Source: Achaetomium macrosporum
Lineage: Eukaryota; Ascomycota; Sordariomycetes; Sordariales; Chaetomiaceae
Length of the DNA stretch: 64,000 nt
NCBI GenBank assembly: GCA_033296875.1
Contig: MU860029.1
Coordinates: 1 to 64,000 of the forward strand
Direction of reading: 5' to 3'
Below, piece after piece: positions 22,634 through 32,860 of the stretch (positions are counted from its first letter, which is position 1; each line of letters starts with the position of its first letter). The notes under the pieces were generated by a model that saw only the letters and a program-made list of their open reading frames with translations, did not search any database and was not told where the DNA came from. A program made the translations under genes and the position numbers.

Positions 22634-22909
22634 TCATGCCCGTGCATCCTTTGGCGTATCCTCCAAGCCCTCCTTGCCCTGGCGACCAATACCGCTCATG
22701 TCGACATCCCCGGAAGCCTTGGTGGCAGGCTCCCGTAGGCCGGAAGTGACGCCGGCGCCAGTTGAGACATCGCCGGCAGAAACGCCGCCACTGGAGACCG
22801 CGGTCGTCCTGGCGTCGGCCGATTGCCAATCAGAAGCCTGGGGAGGCTGATCGGGCAGAGGCAGGTTGGACTTGACCTGCTCAATCTTTTCGGCCTTGGA
22901 CTGAGTCAT
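22634..22909 (-). CDS. Small hydrophilic fungal protein, 91 residues
   Basis: A single-exon minus-strand frame encodes 91 residues beginning MTQSKAEKIEQVKSNLPLP. It is almost entirely polar, with many Gly, Ser, Asp and Ala and no cysteines or membrane segment. The segment PLPDQPPQASDWQSADAR and the tail GRQGKEGLEDTPKDARA look like a conserved intrinsically disordered family of small fungal proteins, for which I know no firm function. Stress or desiccation roles are possible but unproven. I chose the ATG at 22909 because a good 3' splice site (TTAG) lies two bases upstream of it, which places the earlier in-frame ATG at 22957 inside a 5' UTR intron. Confidence 0.7.
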   Translation of the reverse strand: MTQSKAEKIEQVKSNLPLPDQPPQASDWQSADARTTAVSSGGVSAGDVSTGAGVTSGLREPATKASGDVDMSGIGRQGKEGLEDTPKDARA

Positions 22910-22911
22910 TT

Positions 22912-22968
22912 CTAAATTGGCGGTTAGCCAACTGGTTTCGACTTGGCTAAGGCCCATGGTCGGCTTAC
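22912..22968 (-). other. Predicted 5' UTR intron
   Basis: GTAAGC at 22968 on the minus strand, a CTAAC branch site and TTAG ending at 22912 define a 57-nt intron that ends two bases before the predicted start codon of the 91-residue gene. Confidence 0.55.
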
Positions 22969-22969
22969 T

Positions 22970-24034
22970 GGATGTGAATGTGTAGGTAGTGTGAAGGAAG
23001 AAATGTCAGAGCTCTTGACCAGGTTTCTTGCTTTGCTATTCTTTGTGATCGTTAGTGATGGATGAAGAAGCAGAAGTTTAAAGCTCAAGTCGACCTCAGA
23101 TTTAAATGATTCCAGAGCTGCAGATGCTTCCATTCCATAGAGTGCTTCCATGTGAGGACCTCAATGGGCAGCGGCCAGTGACGTCATTGACGTCATTTAC
23201 CCCAGAGCAAAGATGCAACGGGCCCGCTCTTGGCATCGATCTCTCTTGAAAGCCAACAGCAGGGGCTTCAACGGCTCCGGCGGTTCACATTGTTGAGGAG
23301 ATCACAGAGTGCAACGGTTATCATCAGTCAAGGCAGCATTCATTGATGATCTAAGAATTCATGCCATGAGCAGCCTCTGGCGTCCAGGGTTACAGCAAAG
23401 ATCAGATACTCGCTCGGACTGTAGGTTCGACAACCCAGACTTTAACACTGCTCTGCTCCAATTCAAGCCAGCGCTGAGGTAGGGAGGGGGAATAACTACT
23501 GCGCCGACTACTCATAAGCTGTTCGAAGCACTGAGATAGTAGACTTTAACCTTAAAGAATGCCTCCCGTGTCGACGGAATTTCTAATAGAGTCGGCAGGC
23601 CTGCAACTCCGTTCAGACCCCAGCTTTGCCGGGAGACTTTGCGCCAGAAGAAACGTGTGGATACTTATGTAATTCCCTCACGACAGCCTCTTACCCGGGC
23701 TCCTTCCGTCAAATCTGACTTTATATAAGGAGTGCAGTCTCATTTTCTGTTGGTTGGCGTCTCGAGTGCAAGACGAGTCTGATACTAAACGTACCTAGAG
23801 CCTAACCCTAACCCTCCTAACTATCTTAACTGACCTGGGCCGGAGTCACCCTACGCGCCGGGCCGCGATCTCTCCAATTTCTTGGGAATGTGATGCCGGC
23901 TCCGAAATTTCTAGCAGGGGGTTGCAGCAGCGGCTGTCCTGCGAGTTTGCCTCCAAACACAGATGCACCGAGACAGTTGCGCTCGCTGAAATGCTTGGAC
24001 ATACACTTGCAATGACATTCCTCGACCGAGACGG
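22970..24034. other. Bidirectional intergenic region with telomere-like repeat
   Basis: About 1.06 kb between divergent genes. It contains a TATATAA box at 23722-23728 and a short CCCTAA tandem at 23801-23814. No coding region was recognised. Confidence 0.5.
23801..23814. repeat. Short interstitial telomere-type repeat (CCTAACCCTAACCC)
   Basis: A little over two units of CCCTAA, the filamentous-fungal telomere repeat, lie about 220 bp upstream of the ABC1-like start. It may be a promoter telobox or the scar of a repaired break. Confidence 0.6.
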
Positions 24035-25924
24035 ATGATGAATCCTACCTTTTCTTCGCTTGTCGCGAGACGTCTCGTGCCGGGCTGGACATGCGCCCGG
24101 TGTCGCAGCCAGCTCTCCAGACCGAGCCTCCTCCGGACGCCACTTTCAAGACAATATGGGAGCAGAGCGACACCTGCGTTCGCAACACCGAAGCCTCAGC
24201 CTCGACGGCGGACTGCTGTGCTCCTAGCCATGGCCGGAGGCGGCGCGGCTGCGATGCTGCTATCGGTGGGAGACGACGTAAAGAACGGCTACGAGGCAGT
24301 GGAGCGGACAGGGAGGGTTGCGGCGACTCTTGTTTTATGTATCAATGAGTAAGTAATACCGCCCGTCGTGCTTGCAATTGAACGAATGCTAAGACCATGA
24401 CAGCTACCGGACGACACTCAACCAGCGAGAGAAGCTCGACGACGAAAAGGAGAGGGAACATGTGCTCAAGGCCTGCCACAAGCGATGCGCCGTCAGGACG
24501 TTAAAAGTGCTTGAGAAGAACGGTGGGATCTTTATAAAGCTCGGGCAACATTTGGTAGGTTCTCCCAAGAGGGGCGAGACAAATGGGAATCATCGCTGAC
24601 CAACGTCCAGAGCGCTATGAATTACCTTCTCCCAGCCGAATGGACAACTACCTTCATACCCCTTCAAGACAAATGCCCAGTGTCATCCTTCGGGTCGATC
24701 GAACAGATGTTCAAGAAGGACACAGGCGAAGAGCTGTGGGACTATTTCTCTGATTTCTCGCCTGAGCCTATCGGCGCCGCCTCGTTGGCACAAGTCCACT
24801 TAGCAACGATCAAGGAGACGGGACAAAGGGTGGCCGTCAAGGTTCAGCATCCGCACCTGGAACAATGGTCCAAGCTGGATCTGGCCCTTACCAAATTCAC
24901 ATTCTCCACCCTCAAGCGCTTCTTCCCCGAATACGACCTCGAGTGGCTGTCGTCCGAGATTGAGGTCTCTCTTCCCATCGAGCTAGACTTCAAGTGCGAG
25001 GCGGAAAATTCGAGACGAACTAAGGAGTACTTTGCACGCATCCCAGAACTGCCGCTCGTGATCCCGGACGTCATCTGGGCCAAGAAGCGCATCCTCGTCA
25101 TGGCCTGCGAAACAGGCCGTCGGCTCGACGACCTCGAGTATCTCGACTCGAACGGGATCGACCGCGACGAGGTGTCAGCAACGCTGGCCAGGATATTCAA
25201 CGAGATGATCTTTGGCGACGGGGCGCCACTACACTGCGATCCTCACGGCGGGAACATTGCGATTCGCAAGAACACGGCTCGGCGGAAAGGAGCCAACTTT
25301 GACATTATCCTGTACGACCACGGCTTGTATCGGGATATCCCCCAATCACTACGGCGCTCGTACGCCAAGATGTGGCTAGCTATCATCGACGGCGACATGG
25401 AGCGGATGAAGAAATACGTGACCGAAGTCGCGGGCGTTGGCGAGGACAAGTTCCCCCTGTTTGCGTCGGCCATCACTGGCCGGGACTTCAGCATCGTCAG
25501 CTCGTCCATCATGAAGCCCAAGGACCCGAGCGAGCAGAAGACGATGAGCGGCGCGCTGCAGGAGGGCCTGCTCGTGGACCTGGTGCAGATGCTGGGCCAG
25601 GTGCCGCGCATCATCCTCCTCATCCTCAAGACCAACGACCTCACGCGCAGTCTGGACGAGAACCTGCAGACGCGGCAGGGGCAGGTGCGGCAGTTCCTCA
25701 TCCTGGCGCGGTACTGCATGCGGACGGTGTTTCGCGAACAGCTCGAGGAGATACGCCAGCGCGGGTCGCTGTATTGGCCGCCCAACGCGCTGCGGGTGTT
25801 TGCGGCATGGCTGGGGCTGTTAAGAGTGGAAATCAAGCTGGAGGCGTTCGAACTATGGATTAGCATCAAGCGCGTGTTTGGGTCACGGTATCAGCAGACG
25901 ATAGACTTGGGCGCCATGGCATAG
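24035..25924 (+). CDS. Mitochondrial ABC1/ADCK (UbiB) kinase-like protein
   Basis: Three exons (24035-24348, 24404-24554, 24611-25924) encode 592 residues. The N-terminus is basic and Ser/Arg-rich, a likely mitochondrial presequence, followed by a short hydrophobic segment (TAVLLAMAGGGAAAMLLSV). UbiB hallmarks are KLGQ (residues 150-153, the KxGQ motif), the Ala-rich loop GAASLAQVH, the ATP-site lysine in VAVKVQHP (Lys232), the catalytic-loop DPHGGN (Asp365, Asn370) and DHG (Asp391). The layout best fits the Mcp2/Cqd2 (ADCK1/5-like) branch and not Coq8. Those proteins influence coenzyme Q distribution and lipid homeostasis in the inner membrane. Branch assignment is from memory of motif context, so no symbol is given. 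Confidence 0.88.
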
Positions 25925-26471
25925 AGAGATACCTCGGTCGGATTGACGTATATTGGTGGAGTACTTATGGCTAGTCCTGGATGTTGCTATCTCTAATGAA
26001 ACGGTCTGAATGAAGGTTGCCTGGCGGTGTTGAGTTGGCAGCCGCTGGGCGATGAGCAGAGATGGAGCACATCTCCTTTAGGCTTCCACTTCCGAATCGC
26101 TGGGGTGGCGGGTTATTGGCCGAAGCTGCAGCGGGAGTAACACGTCGCCATAACCCGGACGGTAATGTCTTTATTCTCTATTTTGAAGCACTCGAGGTTT
26201 GAGTCCGACCGGCTCATGTTTATCCCTTATGGGGGTCACTTTTGGGGCGACAGGGGCAGTGCTGACGCCAAGCCCGGCAGGCATCAACATACACTGCCAC
26301 AGTTCCCTCTGGACATATCATATATCAGACTATACTCCGATCTCTTTGTTGACGAGCACCCTAGAGTTCACGATTCCAGCCGTGAGGTGATTACAGTTCC
26401 ATACTGCCGTCCCCTAGCAAGACATCATCAACAACACCCACAAATACAACCACCCGCTCATCACCACCAAA
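25925..26471. other. Intergenic: 3' UTR and dioxygenase promoter
   Basis: A 547-bp gap between tandem plus-strand genes. No domain-bearing frame; the last 80 bp are rich in CA and fit a 5' leader. Confidence 0.5.
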
Positions 26472-27561
26472 ATGTTCTCCAAACTCATGGCAGAACTCAA
26501 ATCAGCCGTCAAACCCACCCCAGCCGAGCCCGACCTCCCCGTAAGAAAGCGAAAGTCAAACAAACCAATCCAAACCACCTACGCCTCCGTGCCCATCCCC
26601 ATCCCCGACTCCTTCCTCACCACCCTGCCGCCGGACGCCCAGCCCATCACAGTAACACCCATCGACTTCGCCACCAGCCCGCTCCCGGAGTACGCCAACT
26701 GTTACGCCGTGGTGCTCGACAACGTGCTGTCCCCCTCAGAATGCGCGACCTTGCTCTCCCTGGCCGAGGCCAGCGTGCCGCCGGAGGGCGTCCTGCGGAA
26801 CGGGCCTGATGACCCCTGGGCCCCCGCGCTGGTCAATGTCGGCGGCGGGTTTGAGGTGCTGGAGCAAGGGTATCGGAATGGCGAGCGGATCGTGTGGGAT
26901 CGGAAGGAAGTGGTCGATCGGCTTTGGGAGCGGTGTCTTAGTGCGGGGCAGGGGATGAGCGAGAGGTTCGCTGAGTTGGGGCCTGGTGAGAGGAATGTTA
27001 CGGGTCCGTCGAAGTGGGAGAAGGATAAGTGGGTGTTTGTGAGGGTTAATGAGCGGATGCGGTTTTTGAGGTATGGGAAGGGCGGGTTTTTTAGAGGTGA
27101 GTTTGTTTTTCTTCTTCTTCTTCTTCTTCTTCTTCTTCCCAGCTTTTTGCTCCCTCCTTCTTCTTTCTCTTTTCTGTTTTTTCTTTTCTTATTCCTCTTT
27201 TCCCCTTTGGATTTGTTTTCCCGTTGATCGATGCATCGAGTCCGTTAGTTGACTTTAGATAGCACACTGTGACGCGCCCTACTTCGAGAACAAAGACCCC
27301 TCGAAGAATGTCCGCACCATGTTCACCATTCATCTGTACCTGAATGACTCCAAGGCCGAGGTGGAGGGTGCCGAGCTGGTTGGCGGTGCCACGACGTTCT
27401 ATTCGAGCGACGAGAAGAGGAGGATTGACGTGAATCCCAAGGCGGGACGCGTGCTCATCTTCCAGCACCGGCGGCTGTATCATTCGGGAGACGACGTGCT
27501 GGCCGGGACCAAGTACACCATGCGGACCGACATCTTGTATGAGCTCGTCAGGGGTGAGTAA
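26472..27561 (+). CDS. 2-oxoglutarate/Fe(II) dioxygenase (prolyl 4-hydroxylase-like)
   Basis: Two exons (26472-27096 and 27263-27561) encode 307 residues. After a polar N-terminus of about 70 residues the protein has a P4Hc-type double-stranded beta-helix. The iron-binding HxD is His210/Asp212 in AHCDAPYF, right after the splice junction, and the distal histidine is His282 in LYHSGDDV. A 2-oxoglutarate-binding basic residue is present in KYTMRTD (Lys292 or Arg296). There is no signal peptide or membrane segment, so a cytosolic or nuclear enzyme is likely. The substrate is unknown; proline hydroxylation is only one possibility for this fold. The intron contains a long CTT microsatellite. Confidence 0.88.
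27111..27138. repeat. (CTT)n microsatellite inside intron
   Basis: About nine CTT units occupy the 5' part of the 166-nt intron of the dioxygenase gene, starting 14 bases after the donor site. Confidence 0.9.
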
Positions 27562-27911
27562 GGGGGACCCACGTTAGATGACGATTGGGTGGACCGGGTG
27601 CTATCCCTTGATACACCTAACTGCTGTGAGTGTCATCCAAGGTACATAAGACAAACGTAGAAACGGCCATGTACGTTTAGTCCCTTAGCATCACACTACA
27701 AAAGAATACATGGTACCGTACCCAGGCCGGCCGCCGCGATGCCAAGCAGAAGTGGAGCTTCCCGAACCCACCCGGCGCTTGGCTATCTTCATGATCTCTA
27801 CCCTGAACAGAATTCATCCCTCACCCCTTCACCATCCACCCATCCACCCATCACACCCACCAAGCTTCAACCCCCAAGAACCCAACTCCCAGGAAAGAAA
27901 AGAAAGAAAAG
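27562..27911. other. Short intergenic promoter, CA/CCA-rich
   Basis: A 350-bp gap between tandem genes. The last 100 bp are rich in CATCCACC-type sequence and probably form the 5' leader of the MYND gene. Confidence 0.45.
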
Positions 27912-28658
27912 ATGCCGCTACCAGATTTCACCTCCCCCTCCATCTTCCCCTCCTTCACCTCCCTCCCCCTCACCACCGCCACCTCTCCCCCCGATGAATA
28001 TTACCTGATAGGCCAAATAACCGAAAACATGACGCTCACCAAACCAACCCTAATCCTCATCGACCGCACCTCAGCCTCGTTCGCACTCGTCTATGAGTCC
28101 CGCTCCGAGGCCGCCGCGGAGGGACCAGACACCCGCTTCTTCGCGCAGCTGGGGTTCAAAAGGGGCTCGACGCTGGTCATACCCAACGCCAAGCGCACGC
28201 CGCCCAAAGAGCAGCAGAATGGCGGGCAGGGGTTTGTGGCGGTGCAGAGGGAGCAGGAAGCGAGTGTGAGGGTTATTCCGGGTGGGTTGGAGCGGGTCGT
28301 GCGAGTTGGGGCGTGGTTGAGGGAAAGAGAAGAATCAGGAAGAGAAGAATCAGGAGGGGAAGGGGGTGGAAGGGGATGTTGTGAGAACTGTGGGGAGATT
28401 CCGAAAAGGGGTGAAGGCGGGGAAGGAGGGCTGGTGATGAAGTGTACTGGTTGCGGGGAGGTTGGTTATTGTAGTAAGGTGAGTTCACGGTTCTGGCTTA
28501 CCAAGTTGAATGGTGATTGCGGTTCGCTGGGAGTGCCGTGGCTTACCTGGCCTTGATGCCTGTGATGATATTAGGAGTGCCAGGTCAAGGGATGGAACGA
28601 GGGGGGACACAAGGCCGATTGCAAGATTATCAAGGCTATCCGTGCAATATGGTCATGA
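27912..28658 (+). CDS. MYND-type zinc finger protein, 216 residues
   Basis: Two exons (27912-28478 and 28575-28658) encode 216 residues. The C-terminal 50 residues are a MYND finger: CENCGE, then KCTGCGEVGYCSKECQ, then GHKADCKI supply the seven Cys and one His ligands. The intron splits the finger between YCSK and ECQ. The N-terminal 130 residues contain a strand-rich region (YYLIGQITENMTLTKPTLILID and FALVYESRSE) that I do not recognise. A Gly/Glu-rich linker joins the two parts. MYND fingers bind proline-rich partners, often in transcription or chromatin factors. A specific role cannot be assigned. Confidence 0.85.
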
Positions 28659-28879
28659 GGCAGCAAGGTTGCGGTTAACATCATCCCAAAAGTGAGCAAG
28701 CTAAACTGAGACTCGGACTGCAGAAAGAACTAAATCCATAGCACATAGGGATATCCACGTTCATGCCACAACGCCAGGTCCTTAACACAAATGAAAACGC
28801 AACACGGCTAGATAAGAACGCCACCACATCGATCAAAAGTAACAGTTCATCCCCATCGAATCAGCATCGTATCGCAAAG

Positions 28880-30423
28880 CTACTCGGAGACACCTGTGCT
28901 CATCCACCCGAATGTGCCCATCGCCGAGACCAAGATAAGGATGGTCAGGATGCTCGCGCCCGCCTTGTCCCCAGCCGTCGGGGGGCTCGGCTTGGAATTG
29001 AAGGTGTCGGAGTGCGTACCCGCATTGTAATCGCCCTTGCTGGTACCGCCCGTGTTATTCGTGTATGGCGGCGGCACGGTGTCAATCAGGAGAGACGACA
29101 CAGCCCCTAGGACATTCATCTGCTGGCCCGCGCCGTGGCTCCCGTCATAAGTCTTGGTGCTCCACTTGAAACCGCATGTCCGCCCGTTCGACTCGCCCGT
29201 GCAGGTGGCCACGGCAGCCGCGGTTGACGTGCTCAGGACGGTCAGGACCTGCTCCTTGATGAAAGGCGCGATTGTCGTGGCTTGCGCCATCCAGCGGTGG
29301 AGGTATCCCTTGAAACTGAGCATGTCTGTGGTGCAGGACATGTGCTCCTCGCAGGCGATCTCGTATGCAACGTTGTCGGGGAAGAATGTGTTGATGGTCG
29401 CGTTGACCAGGCCCTCCAGCCTGCCTCTCCACACATCGCTCCCGTTTGTCTGTGATAGGAGGAATCAGCTGCAGTGTCCACCACATCCGCGGGTGTTCAA
29501 ACCTACGTAATTGTACATGTGGGCAGCCCCTAGGAGATACACGGCGTTGTTGTAGGAGAACTGCGCTTTGTTGATGTCCGTACAGTTGTACTCGACGTGG
29601 CCGCCGTCGTAGATGTTGTAATTGTCGTCCATCAAACCAACGCCCCTAACCCAGCTCCATGTCTTTTCGGCCCAGTCGGCATACGTCGTATTGCCGGTAT
29701 AACGAGCGAGCCTCGCACCGATGTTGAAGAAAACACCGTTTGCGATGCCTATCGTCGTCAGCAGTGCCCGAGAAAACCGCAGCGAATACGCAAGTGCGGG
29801 TCTCACTATTTTTGTAATTGTATCCGTTGTTCACCACAGGGATCTGCCACCTCAAGCCGCCACCGCATGTGTTGTCGTGTCGATCGGGATTCGCCATGGT
29901 GTTGAAGACAGCCTGAGCGAGCGCTAGCCACTGCGGTTGGTCCGATGGCGGGTTGGGGAAGCCATTTTCGGCCGCCGATATGGCCGCCATCCCCCAGAAG
30001 CCTTGGTCGTCGTTGCCGAGCGATGCTGTGTAGTTGGGCGGCATGTAGTCCTTGTTCGGGCCGACTTGCCAAAGCATTGCCTGCATGATCAGGTCATTGT
30101 ACGAGTCGTCGCCCGTCAGTTTCCAGTAGTCGATCAACGTCCCCCACATCGCACCGCCCTCCCACCAGTAGTAATCGCCTGCCGGAGGCGGGCCGGGCAG
30201 GATTCCTGGTGTCTGTCCTGTCTCGTTGCCATGATAGTATTGCAATAGGTCCCATGCGATGTCTGCGGCTGTCTGCTTGATATCGGCTGTGCATGACTTG
30301 TCAGTCTAAATAAACATAGCGTTATGGAAGCGACGGTCGCGCACCGTTTGTCGCGATACTGTAAACGGCGTTTGCGACGCCAGCCCCTGCGAGAGCGGCC
30401 GCCGCGAGGCGTGGCAGAACCAT
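28880..30423 (-). CDS. GPI-anchored GH76 alpha-1,6-mannanase (DCW1/DFG5 family)
   Basis: Four minus-strand exons (30345-30423, 29807-30286, 29507-29748, 28880-29449) encode 456 residues. The N-terminus MVLPRLAAAALAGAGVANA is a signal peptide. The GH76 domain shows the family segments YYWWEGGAMWGTLIDYW and GNDDQGFWG, the latter with the adjacent catalytic aspartates (119 and 120), and GGHVEYNCTDINKAQFSYNN. Several N-glycosylation sites and cysteines are present. The C-terminus has a Ser/Thr/Pro-rich region and then a hydrophobic tail (GASILTILILVSAMGTF), typical of a GPI-anchor signal. Dcw1/Dfg5 enzymes are thought to transfer GPI proteins onto the cell wall glucan by cleaving the GPI glycan. 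Identity is strong. Confidence 0.92.
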
Positions 30424-32448
30424 GATACAAAAATGTTAAGCGAGCGACTAAGGTAGGAAGCGCGAAGCGTAAGAAGAAGAAAGAACGCGAACGCCTCTCA
30501 GTACGATGGCGGCCAGACTGTGACCATCGAGGAGGGGTTGTGGTGTTGTTCCTTGAACAATGTTTCCAGTGGAGGTTGGCCGAATGGAAAGGGGGAGGGA
30601 AAACTTGGAATGGATTGTCCGGGGTCCTGTTCTTTCGCGGGTGTGGTGCGTTAGACGGGACCTGTTACTAAGTCCTCGTCCGAGGTACGAGCCAAGAAAT
30701 AGTGAAAAGCGTGGAATGTCAGGGCAAGCGGCTAACAACCCACCGGTCCCAGCCGGGGTTGTCATCCGTACTCCATGACAATGTGTGGCTGCCCGGCCGG
30801 ACAGGCGAAACACGCTGCCTCTTCGCTGATCGGTGGGGACGCTTTGGGATGAACGCTAAGGTACTTGTAACAGCTAGTAAGGGCATCCAATCTCCCACTT
30901 CCCGTCCGGCGCCTATTCGGCATTTCCTCCCGCGATGCATCTCAGGATACGGAGCTCCAATGAGCCCTTCACCGTCAGATATCCTCGCTCTTATTCTAAA
31001 CAGGAAAAAGAAGGCATATGACGTGATCCCACATGGAGTTGAGAAGATCATCTTGGCTTTACTGGGCATCTTCTGGGCGTTTCCTGGGCAATTGAGCTTG
31101 TTTTCGCGCCGCCATGCTTCACTCCACTCCCTTGACGAATTACAGGCCGAAAAGCGTTGTCCACCTCTTGGCGATCAGACAAGCACTGCCAAGCCAGCTA
31201 CGCCCCCAGAGACCAGCGACCCGGCGGCACAACGACATAGGTATTACAATGTGCTGGTGAGCAATAGGTCGGCAGCGAGCGATAAGTAGCTGAAGGTATG
31301 TACAGTTTGTCGTTACCTTATGCCCTGGTGATGCTGCCAGGTCAGTCCGCCAATGCAACAGTGCTCAGGCGGGAAGAGAGTCAACATGGAATCCAGATTC
31401 ATGAGCCCACTTTGCGTGTGCGGAGTGAATCATAGGCGTCGCTTTGCTCGGCAGCGGCACAGGGAAAGCTTGAATTAGTCGAAGTCCATTCGACGAACAA
31501 ATCGACCGGTAGTGTTTTTCTAAGCCCAGATTGACAATGCTAGCGTGATTCCGAGTCGATTCCCCAGAGGGATGGGCATCACTGCTGCCAAGCGATCTTC
31601 GGCTGGATCTCCTGCCAAGACCTCCCCACTTGGATTCTTAGCGTGAGACGCCGACATGCTCCAAAAACAAGAAGGTACACCAGAATTACACGGCTATATT
31701 AACACATGATTCCTCTGCCAAATCAAACCTAAATTTGGCCAAGCAAAATGCAAAAAAATGCATTGCTGTTGCTATCTCTGTTCCTAGGCACTTTTTTTTG
31801 CCATTTCCTACTAAGTTATCTAGCAGGCCAAGAGATCCGTACAAGTCCTGCTCATCTGTGCAGCATTTCGCGGAGACCTGCAGGTGGCTCCACCGAGTCC
31901 GTTTCTGCGTAACGTCCCCAACAGGGATCCGGACAAACAGCCATAACCCTAAACTGAGCTCGTCAGAGTCAGGGTTAGAGCTGGCTTGACCCGGCACCCC
32001 TGGCCAGAAAAAGACGTAGGCCAAATATCAAGACGGAGCGAAACTCACTAATACAGTACTTTATTTATCTCATTCCTTTCTTTTCTTCCTCTTCTTCCTC
32101 TTACTTTTCTTCCTTCTCTCTTTTTCAATTTGTTTTCTCTTCTTTCTTTAGATTTAATCTGGTTGACTGTTTGTTGCCCAAACTATCGGGTACCTTAGTT
32201 GGGTATACGGCTTTTTTTGACCATGGGGAGACAGGCTCCGCTAACCTGCAACCTTCATCGAAACAACATTCCCAAGAAAATCTCGAGACAAAGCTATTGC
32301 GACGAGAGTGCGCAATGAGGGCTCGCAGTTCGGATACCTCCCCCGCTCAATTACACATCAATATGCAAATAATCGCCACGTTCTGGCAGGTTTGTGTCAC
32401 ACGACGTATCTGTGCGCGGTTACGATGAGAGGTACACATGTGCCGGAC

Positions 32449-32472
32449 AACTCGCGAAGATGGCAATTGCTC
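32449..32472 (+). repeat. 24-bp element, inverted copy
   Basis: This copy (AACTCGCGAAGATGGCAATT...) matches, in opposite orientation, the two copies at 32574 and 32624 with one to two differences. Confidence 0.75.
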
Positions 32473-32573
32473 GCGGGGAGCTGGTTTCCGTTTTGGGAAC
32501 CTAACAGCTTTATGTGGCCGAGCCAGCTTATGCTTATAGCGTAAGATGCCCTGCATTCCGCCCTGCAGAGAAC

Positions 32574-32647
32574 GAGCATTTGCCATCTTCGCAAGTTTGG
32601 GAGCTCTGTATTCCCAGGCCCATGAGCATTTGCCATCTTCGCGAGTT
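32574..32647 (-). repeat. 24-bp element, two direct copies 50 bp apart
   Basis: Copies at 32574-32597 and 32624-32647 (GAGCATTTGCCATCTTCGC...) differ at one base and are spaced exactly 50 bp start to start. Together with the inverted copy at 32449 they can form a stem. Confidence 0.75.
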
Positions 32648-32860
32648 CTACGGTAGATAGATAGGTACATATCCTAACTTGCTCTACCAATTGAGCTTGT
32701 TGTCAGCAGCCGCTTGAGCCAACGGGATCTCAATCGTCAGCTTGGCATCATCGCGGCTTGGCAGCGACGACTGGACGACGTGCTTATCAACGACTCGGCT
32801 CCTTGCTGCCGCCCCAGCCCAGCAACGACCACGCGCGGAATCCTCTGACTACTGAGAAGC

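Larger units (their letters stand above)
30424..32860. other. Long intergenic region with polypyrimidine tract and small repeats
   Basis: About 2.4 kb between divergent genes. It holds the GH76 promoter on the left and the fluG promoter on the right. A polypyrimidine (TTCTTCC-rich) stretch lies at about 32066-32156, and three copies of a 24-bp element lie between 32449 and 32647. A segment at 32680-32700 resembles a tRNA D-arm on the minus strand but no complete tRNA exists. No gene was recognised. Confidence 0.5.

Noticed and set aside
32670..32705. Possible tRNA gene on the minus strand
   Set aside because: Only the D-arm/A-box part matches; no acceptor stem, anticodon arm or B-box follows.
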